Positions 27,174-36,653 of a DNA stretch of 64,000 bases are shown one piece after another (the stretch's first letter is position 1; every line of letters begins with the position of its first letter). The stretch covers positions 310,001 to 374,000 of the forward strand of contig CAVXGT010000015.1 of assembly GCA_963761475.1 (NCBI GenBank), written 5' to 3'. The notes under the pieces are model-generated. The model made no database searches. It was not told where the DNA came from and saw only the letters and a list, made by a program, of their open reading frames with translations. This stretch comes from Ga0077555 sp963761475. Its GTDB lineage: Bacteria; Pseudomonadota; Alphaproteobacteria; Rhizobiales; Hyphomicrobiaceae. Both the position numbers and the translations under genes were made by a program.

Positions 27174-28403
27174 TCAGCCATCCCGACGGAAGATCAAGGT
27201 GGCATTAGTTCCGCCAAACCCGAAGCTGTTCGAGAGCACACAGTTAAGGGCTGCTTCAATCCGTTGGCGGGCAATCGGTATACCGGCGAACGCCGGGTCC
27301 AGTTCGTCGATGTTGGCGCTGGCGGCGACGAAGCCATTATTCATCATCAGAAGCGAGAAAATAGCCTCCTGAACACCGATCGCTCCGAGAGAGTGGCCGG
27401 TCAGGGATTTGGTGGCGGAGATGGCTGGAATTTCGTTACCGAAGACCTCGCGGATGGCCTCGATCTCCTTGAGATCGCCGACTGGCGTGCCGGTGCCATG
27501 AGGATTGATGTAGTCAACCTTGGCGCCGACGCCCTTGCCGTCGAAACCATCCAACGCCTTGCGCATACAGCGGACGGCGCCTTCGCCCGAGGGAGCGACC
27601 ATGTCGAAACCATCGGAAGTTGCACCGTAGCCGACGATCTCGCCATAAATGCGGGCGCCCCGAGCCTTGGCGCGCTCACGCTCCTCGAGGACGAGGACAC
27701 CGGCGCCACCGGCGATGACGAAGCCGTCACGGTCCTTGTCGTAGGCGCGGCTGGCCTTTTGCGGCGTATCGTTGAACTTGGACGACATCGCGCCCATGGC
27801 ATCGAACAGTGACGACAGGCTCCAGTCCAGCTCCTCGCAGCCACCAGCGAACATGACGTCCTGCTTGCCCCACTGGATCAGCTCCGCCGCGTTGCCGATG
27901 CAATGGGCGCTGGTGGCGCAGGCCGACGAGATGGAATAGTTGGTGCCCTTGATCTGGAACGAGGTGGCGAGCACGCCGGACGGACCGGAACACATGGCTT
28001 TCGGCACCTCGAACGGGCCGATGCGCTTCGGGCTCTTGTTGGTGCGGGTGGTATCAGCGGCGGCAACGATGGCTTCAGTCGAGGGGCCACCCGAGCCCAT
28101 GATGATGCCCGTGCGCTCGTTGGTGACGTCGCCAGCATCGAGGCCCGCATCGCGGATCGCCTGGTCCATGGCGACATAGTTCCAGCCCATGCCGGCATTC
28201 ATGAAGCGCTTGGCCTTGCGTGGCACGACCGCCTCCCAGTCCAGGTCCGGCGCGCCGTGTACCTGACAGCGGAAACCAAGCTCGACGTACTTCTCAGCCC
28301 GGGATATGCCCGACCGGCCCTCGCGCAGCGACGACAGCACCTCCTGCGTGTTGTTGCCGATGGACGATACGACACCCATTCCGGTGACCACGACCCGTCT
28401 CAT
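27174..28403 (-). CDS. fabB: beta-ketoacyl-ACP synthase (FabB type)
   Basis: A 409-residue condensing enzyme that extends acyl-ACP with malonyl-ACP. Next to fabA it should serve unsaturated fatty acid synthesis. The catalytic triad is Cys162 in S-S-A-C-A-T-S-A-H-C-I plus His in N-P-H-G-T-G-T-P-V-G-D and His in S-L-T-G-H-S-L-G-A. The C-terminus has N-S-F-G-F-G-G-T-N-A. I choose ATG 28403 (M-R-R-V-V-V-T-G-M-G), with GGGAGGG upstream, over an ATG 21 nt earlier. It lies between fabA and fabI on the same strand. Confidence 0.93.
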   Translation of the reverse strand: MRRVVVTGMGVVSSIGNNTQEVLSSLREGRSGISRAEKYVELGFRCQVHGAPDLDWEAVVPRKAKRFMNAGMGWNYVAMDQAIRDAGLDAGDVTNERTGIIMGSGGPSTEAIVAAADTTRTNKSPKRIGPFEVPKAMCSGPSGVLATSFQIKGTNYSISSACATSAHCIGNAAELIQWGKQDVMFAGGCEELDWSLSSLFDAMGAMSSKFNDTPQKASRAYDKDRDGFVIAGGAGVLVLEERERAKARGARIYGEIVGYGATSDGFDMVAPSGEGAVRCMRKALDGFDGKGVGAKVDYINPHGTGTPVGDLKEIEAIREVFGNEIPAISATKSLTGHSLGAIGVQEAIFSLLMMNNGFVAASANIDELDPAFAGIPIARQRIEAALNCVLSNSFGFGGTNATLIFRRDG

Positions 28404-28477
28404 CTCGATGAAACCCTCCCGCATTCTTCGTCATTGCGCCCGCCGGTCCCGCACACCAAGCGCAGCGATTGTCGCAA

Positions 28478-29020
28478 TCAGCCCGCCGAGGCCCCTGGTG
28501 CGGCACCTGCCTCAAACAGGCCCACCTTCAGATCGGTGGCCTCGTAAATGACCTTGCCGTCAGCCTTGACCTGGCCATCGGCGATCCCAAGCTTCAGGCG
28601 GCGGAGTATGACGCGCTTGAAGTCGACGACATACTCGACCTTCTGAACCGTCGGCAGCACCATATCGGTGAACTTGACCTCGCCGACGCCCAGCGCACGG
28701 CCACGACCGGGCGCGCCGAGCCAGCCCAGAAAGAAGCCCGTCAACTGCCACAGCGCATCGAGCCCAAGACAGCCCGGCATCACCGGGTCACCCTTGAAAT
28801 GACATGCGAAAAACCAATCGAGGGCCGGATTTCCGGCAACCTTGAGTTCGGCCACGATCTGCCCCTTGCCATGCGGGCCACCGGTTTCCGAAATGGAGGC
28901 GATGCGTTCGAACATCAGCATCGGCGGCAACGGCAATTGAGCGTTGCCGGGACCGAACAGCTCGCCGCGTCCACACGCCAGAAGGTCCTCGTACTCGAAG
29001 CTCGAACGTCGATCTGCCAT
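28478..29020 (-). CDS. fabA: 3-hydroxydecanoyl-ACP dehydratase/isomerase
   Basis: A 180-residue hot-dog-fold enzyme that dehydrates 3-hydroxydecanoyl-ACP and isomerises the trans-2 double bond to cis-3, the branch point to unsaturated fatty acids. The active-site His74 is in F-F-A-C-H-F-K-G-D-P-V-M-P-G-C-L-G, followed by Asp88 in L-D-A-L-W-Q-L. The length is normal. It heads the fabA-fabB-fabI transcript and is divergent from the irr-like gene, as in other Rhizobiales. Confidence 0.95.
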   Translation of the reverse strand: MADRRSSFEYEDLLACGRGELFGPGNAQLPLPPMLMFERIASISETGGPHGKGQIVAELKVAGNPALDWFFACHFKGDPVMPGCLGLDALWQLTGFFLGWLGAPGRGRALGVGEVKFTDMVLPTVQKVEYVVDFKRVILRRLKLGIADGQVKADGKVIYEATDLKVGLFEAGAAPGASAG

Positions 29021-29411
29021 GCCGCGATTCCACCGATCCTGGCTATGCTACGTCAATTGGGCGCCGGGGCCGACCAGAACGCCGGACCTGTCGCCCATAG
29101 GGCCGTCTCATGATGCAACCCGCGAAGGGTTAAGACGGCGTTCGTAACACACTCGGTGGCACGCAGAAAGAGTATGGCTTGGCGCTGGGGACACGTTCGT
29201 GCATTCATTGCGGATGTGGCGATGGGGGCAAGTTGCTCCGCACGGACATCGAGAGTAATATCAGCGCGTTGGGCGGGCGCGGATGGCGCCCGTTAGCGTG
29301 CAACCGCCCGACAGGGACGACTTCGGTGCTGTGGCGGGGCTGAATGACCGGCGTCAACGAACGATCGGCGCCGACGATTTTGAGGCGCTTCCTCGAGCGC
29401 TGATCGACGGA
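29021..29411. promoter_or_regulatory. divergent promoter region, fabA / irr
   Basis: About 390 bases without a convincing gene separate fabA from the Irr-type regulator. Promoters for both directions must lie here. I could not find a clear iron-control or FadR-like operator by eye. Confidence 0.4.
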
Positions 29412-29879
29412 ATGTGCAGGGCGCCGATTGCGCGATTGGAGCTTGCGAACGTGGAAGGCGGAACGGAGTTTGGTTTGCCGGAAACCCATATCCGGAAACT
29501 GTTGGCCGACGCGCGGCTGAGGCCGACGCGCCAGCGCATGCTGCTGGCCACGCTGCTGTTCGGTCGCGGCGACCGCCACGTGACGGCCGAGGGCCTGCAT
29601 GCGGAGGTGCTGGCGTCGGGCGCGCATGTCTCGCTGGCGACCGTCTACAATGCCTTGCACCAGTTCAAGGACGCGGGCCTGCTGCGCGAGTTGGCGCTGG
29701 AAGGCACCAAGGCCTACTTCGACACCAATACATCGAACCACAATCACTTCTACATCGAGAACGAAGGCCGGTTGATGGACATTCCCGGCGAAGGCGTGCG
29801 CGTCGCGGGCGTGCCGGAGCCGCCGGAAGGCCTCGCCGTCAGCCACATCGACGTGGTGGTGCGGCTGGTGCGGAAGTAA
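29412..29879 (+). CDS. irr: Irr-type Fur-family iron response regulator
   Basis: A regulator of about 155 residues. The DNA-binding part has L-R-P-T-R-Q-R-M-L-L-A-T-L-L-F, then H-V-T-A-E-G-L-H-A-E-V and S-L-A-T-V-Y-N-A-L-H-Q-F, as in rhizobial Irr, which represses or activates iron and haem genes according to haem status. The second part has T-N-T-S-N-H-N-H-F-Y-I-E-N in place of the common H-H-H-Y metal/haem segment. I see no N-terminal G-C-P-W haem regulatory motif, which only some Irr proteins have. The start is uncertain: frames also allow 29283. Position beside fabA-fabB-fabI matches Bradyrhizobium. Confidence 0.82.
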   Translation: MCRAPIARLELANVEGGTEFGLPETHIRKLLADARLRPTRQRMLLATLLFGRGDRHVTAEGLHAEVLASGAHVSLATVYNALHQFKDAGLLRELALEGTKAYFDTNTSNHNHFYIENEGRLMDIPGEGVRVAGVPEPPEGLAVSHIDVVVRLVRK

Positions 29880-29965
29880 TGGCTCACCGCAAGCGGTAGC
29901 CTGCAGAAAGCGCGGCAATCGTCCCGATCAGCGGCGGCCACCGCCGCCGACCAGGACCATCGGCC

Positions 29966-31018
29966 TCAGACCTTGATGCGGTCGGCGATGCCGTACTTGG
30001 CGCCGAGCTCCAGGAATTTCTCCCAGGTCTTGTCGTCGACCTCGATGCCGTTTTTCTTGCGGTCCTGCTCCTTCAGATACTCGACCTCGCCGGGGTAGTA
30101 GATCTCCTTGACGCCCTTCTGCAGCTTGGTCGCCTTGAGGTATTGCGCGAATTCGGTGACCTCCTGCTTGAAGGTCTTGAGGGAGCGGAAGGCCTCAACG
30201 TTGAAGCAGGCGATGAAGCAGCCGTCGTTGTGGCGGCCGGTAGGATCGACGCCGAAACCGAGACCCGGCAGGATGGCCGAGAGGATCTCGATCATGGCCG
30301 AAAGGCCGTAGCCCTTGTGGCCTTCCTCGCCGCCCAGAGGTAGCAGCACGCCGCCCTTCTTGAATTCGTTGGGATCGGTGGTGGGGTTGCCATCCTTGTC
30401 GACGATCCAACCGGTGGGAATGGACGTGCCCTTGGCGATCGCCAGATTGATCTTGCCGGCGGCGACGGCAGAGGTGGCCATGTCGAGGCAGAAGGTTGCC
30501 GGCAGATCCGAGGGAATTGCTATGGCGAGCGGATTGGTGCCGACGCGGGGCTCGGCGCCGCCGAAGGGGGCCACCGCCTTGGGGCTGCGACCGCTGTCGG
30601 CGGTCATGATGGCGATCATGCCTTCCTTGGCGGCCATGATCGGATAGGCGCCGACACGCCCGACGTGGCTCTGGCGCAGGATGGTGGTGGCGGCGACGTT
30701 GGATTTGCGGGCCTTGTCGATGGTCATGCGCATGGCGCGTTCGGCGACGACGAAGCCAAAGCCCCAGTTGCCGTCGACGACGGTGGTGGTGGCGCTTTCC
30801 TGCACGACCTTGAACGGTGCGCCGGGCACGATGTGGCCCTTGTCGACGCGGTCGATGTAGGTGGGGATCGCGATGACGCCGTGACTATCGTGGCCAGTAA
30901 GATTGGCCAGAACGCAGCCGTTGGCGACGCAGGCCGCCTCGTCCTTCGACGCGCCCGCGCCGACGAGCAGGTCGGTGACGATGGCTGTGAGCTTATCGGG
31001 CTTGACGACGACGGGCAT
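29966..31018 (-). CDS. Ldh2/malate dehydrogenase family oxidoreductase
   Basis: A 350-residue NAD(P)-dependent dehydrogenase of the Ldh2 (malate/L-sulfolactate/ureidoglycolate) family, unrelated in fold to classical lactate dehydrogenases. Typical blocks: G-H-D-S-H-G-V (catalytic His), S-H-V-G-R-V-G-A-Y-P, A-P-F-G-G-A-E-P-R-V-G-T-N-P and G-G-E-E-G-H-K-G-Y-G-L. GGAGG precedes ATG 31018. It is divergent from a class III aminotransferase and near an FMN 2-hydroxyacid oxidase, hinting at 2-oxo/2-hydroxy acid metabolism, but the substrate is unknown. Confidence 0.9.
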   Translation of the reverse strand: MPVVVKPDKLTAIVTDLLVGAGASKDEAACVANGCVLANLTGHDSHGVIAIPTYIDRVDKGHIVPGAPFKVVQESATTTVVDGNWGFGFVVAERAMRMTIDKARKSNVAATTILRQSHVGRVGAYPIMAAKEGMIAIMTADSGRSPKAVAPFGGAEPRVGTNPLAIAIPSDLPATFCLDMATSAVAAGKINLAIAKGTSIPTGWIVDKDGNPTTDPNEFKKGGVLLPLGGEEGHKGYGLSAMIEILSAILPGLGFGVDPTGRHNDGCFIACFNVEAFRSLKTFKQEVTEFAQYLKATKLQKGVKEIYYPGEVEYLKEQDRKKNGIEVDDKTWEKFLELGAKYGIADRIKV

Positions 31019-31193
31019 GCGATTCCTCCGGGTGATGTGGGCGCCCGATTGGAGGGCGGCCTTGACGTATCGGGAAAAGTGGAGCGAGCATCCGGCATCG
31101 AAGGCGGGGACGGCAAGCGGATTTTTGCCTCCCTGGACGGCGGAAAACCAACCCTGGCGAGGTCTCCCATGCAACAGCGCGTCGTGACGAGTG

Positions 31194-32474
31194 ATGAATT
31201 CGGGGCTGGTATCTACCGCCCATCAGGTGCTGCCGGCCGGCACATTCGGAAACACCGCACTCGACATCGTCATCGCCAGGGGCAAGGGTGGGCACATCTG
31301 GGATGTCAGCGGCAACGAGTACATCGACTACCTCATTGGCTCGGGCCCGATGCTGGTCGGGCACGCGCACCCCGAAGTGACGGCGGCGGTGCAGGCACAG
31401 GTGGAACTCGGCACGACGTTCTTCGTCAACAATCCACCGGGCATTCGGTTGGCCGCCGAGATCGTCGAGGCGATGGCGTGCGCGGAGCAGGTGCGGTTCG
31501 TGTCGTCGGGCAGTGAAGCCGATCTCTACGCCATGCGGGTGGCGCGGGCCTATCGCGGGCGAGACAAGATCCTCAAATTCGAGGGCGGCTATCACGGCAT
31601 GAGCGACTACGGGCTCATGAGCCTGGCGCCCAAGCGCCTCGCCAACTTCCCCGAAGCGGTGCCGGATTCAGCGGGCATCCCGAAGTCGGTACGTGATGAA
31701 ATGGTGGTGGCGCCCTACAACGACCTCGATGCGGTCAAGAGCCTGGTTTCGCAACACAAGGACGAGCTTGCGGCGATCCTGGTGGAGCCCTTCCAACGCA
31801 TCATTCCGCCAAAACCCGGATTCCTCGAGGGACTGCGGCAACTCGCCGACGATACGGGCATCGTGCTGATTTTCGACGAGGTCGTGACGGGCTTCAGGTG
31901 GGCCTATGGCGGGGCGCAGGAATTCTATGGGGTGACGCCGGACCTGTGCACGCTCGGCAAAGTGATCGGTGGCGGTTTCCCGCTGGCGGCCATCGCCGGC
32001 AAGACCGACATCATGAAGCATTTCGACAAGGCGGCCGTGCCGGAAGACAAGGCGCTGGTGCAGATCGGCACGCTGTCGGGCAATCCGGTGGCCTCGGTGG
32101 CGGGGCTCGCGACGATGGCGATCCTGAAGCGGCCCGGCGCCTACGAGCAGCTCTTCAAGACTGGGAATGCGTTAAAGGACGGGCTGGGACGCATTCTGAA
32201 AGGCGCGGGGTTCAAGGCTCAGGTGGTGGGCGAAGCGCCCATGTTCGACGCCGTGTTCACCGACCAGCCAATCTACGACTATCGGGGCTACTTCAAGGGC
32301 GACCAGGCGATGGCCAAGCGGCTCAACGCCTCGCTGCTGGAGGACGGCATCCTGAAGAGCGACGGCAAGTGCTACATCTCCCTGGCGCATACCGACGAGG
32401 ACGTGGCGAAGACGATCGCGGCCTGGGAGAAGGGCGTCAAAAGGTTAAGGGATACGGGTGGCAAGCCGGCCTGA
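31194..32474 (+). CDS. class III aminotransferase, glutamate-1-semialdehyde-mutase-like
   Basis: A 426-residue PLP enzyme. The cofactor Lys is in L-G-K-V-I-G-G-G-F-P-L-A-A, the Asp that holds the pyridine nitrogen is in I-F-D-E-V-V-T-G-F-R, and S-S-G-S-E-A-D binds phosphate. The pattern resembles HemL-like mutases, but H-I-W-D-V-S-G-N-E-Y-I-D-Y is shared by many class III transaminases, so a catabolic transaminase is equally possible. ATG 31194 or the overlapping GTG 31191 could start it; neither has a strong ribosome site, and a frame change near the N-terminus cannot be excluded. The stop is about 190 nt before the FMN oxidase. Confidence 0.87.
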   Translation: MNSGLVSTAHQVLPAGTFGNTALDIVIARGKGGHIWDVSGNEYIDYLIGSGPMLVGHAHPEVTAAVQAQVELGTTFFVNNPPGIRLAAEIVEAMACAEQVRFVSSGSEADLYAMRVARAYRGRDKILKFEGGYHGMSDYGLMSLAPKRLANFPEAVPDSAGIPKSVRDEMVVAPYNDLDAVKSLVSQHKDELAAILVEPFQRIIPPKPGFLEGLRQLADDTGIVLIFDEVVTGFRWAYGGAQEFYGVTPDLCTLGKVIGGGFPLAAIAGKTDIMKHFDKAAVPEDKALVQIGTLSGNPVASVAGLATMAILKRPGAYEQLFKTGNALKDGLGRILKGAGFKAQVVGEAPMFDAVFTDQPIYDYRGYFKGDQAMAKRLNASLLEDGILKSDGKCYISLAHTDEDVAKTIAAWEKGVKRLRDTGGKPA

Positions 32475-32663
32475 GGCGCGGGAGCGGCCTTGCGGCTGCG
32501 TTCGGACATGGCGTCGCCAGGCGGCGCGGAGACGCCTGGCTCGTCCTTGCACGGCGGCCATGCGGCGTAGCGCTTGTCCAACGGCGCGCCGTCGACTATC
32601 CGAACGGCCGACGCCTGCTCGCTTACCACCACATACCCCCACACAACCGCTGAAGGATGATCG

Positions 32664-33752
32664 ATGGAAACGCCCGATTTCGAGGTTCTGCACGAGCTGG
32701 TGGCACCGGCCAAGGCCGCGCTCTCCAAGGAGACCTGGGACTATCTGATGGGGGCGGGCGAGACCGAGGCGACGCTGCATCGCAACCGGCTGGCGATCGA
32801 TTCGATCGCGTTCCGGCCGCGCGTGCTGCGCGATGTCTCGAATGTGTCGACGCGGACGCGCTTCCTCGGCCACGAGATGCGGTTGCCGATCATCCTGGCA
32901 CCGATCGGCTCTCTGCAGGACATGCATGCAGACGGCGTTCTGGGGCCGAGCCGGGCAGCGGCGAAGTTCGGCGTCGTGCATATGCTGAGCTCGGTCGCAA
33001 AGCCCGGCCTCGAAGAGGTGGCCAAGGCCATTCCCGACTATCCCAAATTCTTCCAGCTCTATGTCCGCGGCGATGCCGGGTGGGTTGATGAGCGGATCGC
33101 AACGGCGGTGGCGCACGGCTATGCCGGCGTGGCACTGACCGTCGACCTCGACTACTACGGCCGGCGCGAGCGCGACCTTGCCAAACGCTACAAGCCGACG
33201 GCGCGGCGCGCTTCGGGCGGCAGCGGGCACGGCGATCCGTTCCAGGCTGCATTCTCGTGGAACGACATCAAACGGATCCGCAAGAACTGCAAGGTGCCGC
33301 TGATCCTGAAGGGGATCGCCACGCCGGAAGACGCGCTGATCGCGGTCGATCACGGAATCGAGGTGGTCTACATCTCCAATCACGGCGGGCGACAGCTCGA
33401 CCACGGCCTTGGCGGCATCGAGCTGGTGGCCGAGACCGTCGATGCGCTGAAGGGTGGCGCGCGGGTTGTGGTCGACGGCGGATTCATGCGCGGCACCGAC
33501 GTGGTGAAGGCGATGGCGCTCGGCGCCGATGCCGTGGGCATGGGACGGTTGCAAGGCCTGGCGCTATCGGCCGGCGGGGAAGCCGGCGTGGTGCGGATGC
33601 TGGAGCTGCTGGAGACCGAGATCATCTCGGCACTGGGCCTGCTCGGCGTCACCTCGTTCGACGAGCTCGACCGCTCGTACGTGACGCGGACGAGCCCGCT
33701 TCACCGGCCGTTCCCGTTCCCGGCGTTTCCGCTGATCAGCGAGGGGTATTGA
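32664..33752 (+). CDS. FMN-dependent alpha-hydroxy acid oxidase/dehydrogenase
   Basis: A 362-residue TIM-barrel flavoprotein of the glycolate oxidase / L-lactate dehydrogenase / mandelate dehydrogenase family, oxidising 2-hydroxy acids to 2-oxo acids. The active-site His and Arg are in I-S-N-H-G-G-R-Q-L-D. The FMN-phosphate loop is V-D-G-G-F-M-R-G-T-D, and Lys of L-I-L-K-G-I binds flavin. F-F-Q-L-Y-V and L-T-V-D are also conserved. No membrane-insertion loop is evident. Two copies of repeat sequence follow its stop. Confidence 0.92.
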   Translation: METPDFEVLHELVAPAKAALSKETWDYLMGAGETEATLHRNRLAIDSIAFRPRVLRDVSNVSTRTRFLGHEMRLPIILAPIGSLQDMHADGVLGPSRAAAKFGVVHMLSSVAKPGLEEVAKAIPDYPKFFQLYVRGDAGWVDERIATAVAHGYAGVALTVDLDYYGRRERDLAKRYKPTARRASGGSGHGDPFQAAFSWNDIKRIRKNCKVPLILKGIATPEDALIAVDHGIEVVYISNHGGRQLDHGLGGIELVAETVDALKGGARVVVDGGFMRGTDVVKAMALGADAVGMGRLQGLALSAGGEAGVVRMLELLETEIISALGLLGVTSFDELDRSYVTRTSPLHRPFPFPAFPLISEGY

Positions 33753-33774
33753 GGGGGAGATTTTTGCGTTGTTG

Positions 33775-33945
33775 GTGTTGCGCTCGCGGCGCGCACCGCG
33801 CTGCAAGGGCAGCGCTGCGCCTCCGCGGGGGCGCCGCTAAGCGGCGGGCCGCGGTCGCGGCCCTCGACGGCAATGCCGTCGCTTGGAGCATGATGGGTTG
33901 CGTTGTTGGTGTTGCGCTCGCGGCGCGACGTCGTGGTGACAGAGT
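33775..33945 (+). repeat. dispersed copy of the 126-bp repeat, plus a fragment
   Basis: The conserved head (gcgctcgcggcgcgcaccgcgctgc ... cagcgctgcgcctccgcggg ... gcggcgggccgcggtcgcggcc) is followed by a hairpin of unrelated sequence, cgacggc (33865-33871) / gccgtcg (33875-33881). A second partial head begins near 33905 (gttggtgttgcgctcgcggcgcg). Like the copy at 2838, it directly follows a gene stop in the sense direction. Confidence 0.85.
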
Positions 33946-33972
33946 TGCTCTACGGGATCTCCATAAATCGAA

Positions 33973-34003
33973 CGCCCGGCTGCTCGTGGTGAGCAGCCGG
34001 GCG
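33973..34003 (-). terminator. strong stem-loop behind the 34.0-34.5 kb gene
   Basis: A perfect 13-bp stem (33973-33985 with 33991-34003) and 5-base loop. The minus-strand exit is only modestly T-rich (cgttcgattt), so this is a likely but not textbook terminator. Confidence 0.6.
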
Positions 34004-34038
34004 TCCTGGACAGAGTTGGCTGGCGCGTGGCCTTTGCC

Positions 34039-34477
34039 TCAATACTCCGTCACGTCCGGATTGGTCTCGAAGAAGCTGCGCTTCATGCGCTCCATGCGGG
34101 TGTGGGCGTGGGCGCGCTCGACCAGGATCTGGTAGTTGCGTTCCCACTGCATGCGCATCTTGGCCGAGAGGGAGAGCGAGCGCATGGAAGCGATATCAGG
34201 GTCGAGCGTGCGCGATCGGCGCGCGTCGGCCATGAGGTCCTCGCGCTTCCAGTCGGGCATGCCGACGTCGCGGATGAAATCCCACAAGCCGCGGCTGGTG
34301 GGCGTCTCCTCGGGCACGGGGACGCTGGTGTACATGCGAGTCGGAGAAGGTCGAGATGCCGCCCGCCTCCAACTGCGCAACGCGCTGCGCTTCCTCGATG
34401 GCGGCCTCGGCGGCCTCTCGCGCCGTGAACGGCGAGACTGCTGCCGCACCCAGGAAAAAACGCCGATTCATTCGCAT
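34039..34477 (-). CDS. hypothetical protein, frameshifted
   Basis: I do not recognise this protein of about 146 residues. It opens M-R-M-N-R-R-F-F-L-G-A-A-A-V, somewhat like a twin-arginine signal, preceded by GGAGGG. The first 45 residues are in one frame and the rest (M-Y-T-S-V-P-V-P-E-E-T-P-T-S-R-G-L-W-D-F onward, ending D-V-T-E-Y) in another; a 1-nt indel near 34340 joins them. The C-terminal part is charged and helical (W-E-R-N-Y-Q-I-L-V-E-R-A). It has its own terminator and lies convergent to the FMN oxidase. Confidence 0.55.
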
Positions 34478-34727
34478 GGCCAGACCCTCCGCGTCAGCGC
34501 GCCATCCGTGCACGCCCTTGGGAGCCAACAAATCGGCATTCCCGCGGAGATAACAAGAGGGAGGGTTGGATTTTTTCCGCCCCCGGGGCGACGAAAGAAT
34601 TGTGCCCGGGCGAAGGGGGTGCGCCACACATGTGGCAAGCGGCGGTGAGCCGGACGCTGGTCCCGCGAGGCGACGACCATTACGGGCCGTGCGTTGCAGA
34701 TGCCCCAACTTGCGCGCGCCGCCCCAC

Positions 34728-36336
34728 CTACATGCGGAAGACGCCGAATTTGGTGGCCTCAACCGGGGCGTTGAGGGCTGCGGCAAAGGCCAACCCGAGG
34801 ACACGGCGGCTTTCGCGCGGGGCGATGATGCCGTCGTCCCAGATGTGGGCGGTGCCGAAATAGGGATGGCCTTCGCGCTCGTAGGCTTCGAGGATCGGCT
34901 GCTTGAAGCTGGCCTCCTCCTCGGCACTCCAGGTCTTGCCGGCGGCCTCGATATTGTCGCGACGGACGGTGGCAAGGACGCTGGCCGCCTGGATGCCGCC
35001 CATGACGGAGACGCGGGCATTGGGCCAAGTGAACAGGAAGCGGGGGCTGTAGGCGCGGCCACACATAGCGTAGTTGCCGGCGCCGTAGCTGCCGCCGATG
35101 ACCAGAGTCACCTTGGGGACGTTGGCGTTGGCGACGGCCATGACCATCTTGGCGCCGTGGCGGGCGATGCCGCCGGCCTCGGCCTCGCGGCCGACCATGA
35201 AGCCCGTGATGTTCTGCAGGAACAGTAGCGGCACCTTGCGCTGGCAGGCGAGCTCGATGAAGTGGGCGGCCTTCTGGGCGGTCTCGGAATAGAGAATGCC
35301 GTTGTTGGCGAGGATTGCGACGGGGATGCCCTCGATGTGGGCGAAACCGGTGACGATGGTGGTGGCGAAGTTGCGCTTGAACTCGTGTAGCTCGGAGCCG
35401 TCGACCAGGCGGGCGATGACCTCGCGGGCATCGTACTGGGTGGCCAGGGAAGCGGGCACCACGCCGTCGATCTCGTCGGGATCGAAGACCGGATTGGCGG
35501 CAGCGCGCAGAAGAATGTCGGTGCGTCGCGGTGTCGGCAGGGTGGCCACGATCGAACGGGCGATCTCGAGGGCGTGATCGTCGTTGACGGCATAGTGGTC
35601 GGCGACGCCCGAAAGGCGGGTGTGGACCTCGGCGCCGCCCAGATCCTCGGCCGAGACGGTCTCGCCGGTTGCGGCTTTGACGAGGGGCGGGCCGCCCAGG
35701 AAGATGGTGCCCTGCCGGCGCACGATGATGGTCTCGTCGGACATGGCGGGGACGTAGGCGCCGCCTGCGGTGCAACTGCCCATGACGACGGCGATCTGGG
35801 GGATGCCGGCTGCCGACATGCGGGCCTGATTGTAGAAGATGCGGCCGAAGTCGTCCTTGTCGGGGAAGACGTCGGTCCACAGCGGCAGGTTGGCGCCGCC
35901 GGAATCGACCGAGATAGATGCAGGGCAGGTGGTTCTCGGCCGCGATTTCCTGGGCGCGCAGGTGCTTCTTGACGGTCAACGGGAAGTAGGTGCCGCCCTT
36001 GATGGTGGCGTCGTTGCAGACGATGACGCACTCGCGGCCGCAGACACGGCCAACGCCGGTGATGACGCCGGCGCCGTGGATATCGCCGGAATAGAGACCC
36101 ATGGCGGCGAGCTGGGAAAGCTCCAGGAACGGGGAGCCCGGATCGATCAGGCGCATGACGCGATCGCGGGGGAGGAGCTTGCCGCGGGCGAGATGGCGCT
36201 CGCGCAGGCGCTCGGGGCCGCCGACGGTGGCCTCGGCGCGCTTCTGGCGGAGGTCGGCAACCAGGGCCTGCATGGCCGAACGGTTGGCCTGGAACTCCTC
36301 GGAGGCGGTGTTGATCTCGGATTTCAGGATTGGCAT
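34728..36336 (-). CDS. mccB: methylcrotonoyl-CoA carboxylase carboxyltransferase subunit-like, frameshifted
   Basis: A biotin-dependent acyl-CoA carboxyltransferase beta subunit, closest to MCC beta of leucine degradation (535 residues when corrected). It starts M-P-I-L-K-S-E-I-N and has A-R-G-K-L-L-P-R-D-R-V. Later come G-S-C-T-A-G-G-A-Y-V-P-A-M-S-D-E (oxyanion Gly-Gly), I-G-G-S-Y-G-A-G-N-Y-A-M and the terminal G-V-F-R-M, typical of MCC. The frame breaks at 35909-35910, where removing one base gives C-I-Y-L-V-D-S-G-G-A-N-L-P. No biotin carboxylase (mccA) or isovaleryl-CoA dehydrogenase is adjacent, so its partner must be elsewhere. Confidence 0.85.
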
Positions 36337-36653
36337 GGAACTCCCTCGCGTCGGCCCGGGAAGGTATGGCGGATCGGCGCGGCGGGCAATGAGATTGGCC
36401 AGCCGGCCTGTGGGCCAGCGTTAACCTCCGAGATGCGTTGGCGACCGGTGCGGGGGCGGCAACCGGGATTTGCCGGACGGCGCCATCCGGCTAAAGATAC
36501 CAGAGGGCTTGCCCGGAAGCGCAAAGTTCGCCACCGACTTCGGCGGACGCAGTATCCACTTTGCGTGTCCAGGCACACGCGAAGTCGCACTAGCCTTAAG
36601 TGACGTGCCCGCTGCACGGCCCCCACGATGAACCAGCCAGAGGTATCTACTCC
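36337..36653. other. non-coding divergent region
   Basis: No gene is seen. It must contain promoters for mccB and the dehydratase. No operator was identified. Confidence 0.35.

Noticed and set aside
31144..31250. Alternative N-terminus of the aminotransferase in another frame (start near 31169)
   Set aside because: The alternative frame gives no recognisable class III start. The chosen frame leads directly into V-L-P-A-G-T-F-G-N-T; I kept it but noted the doubt.
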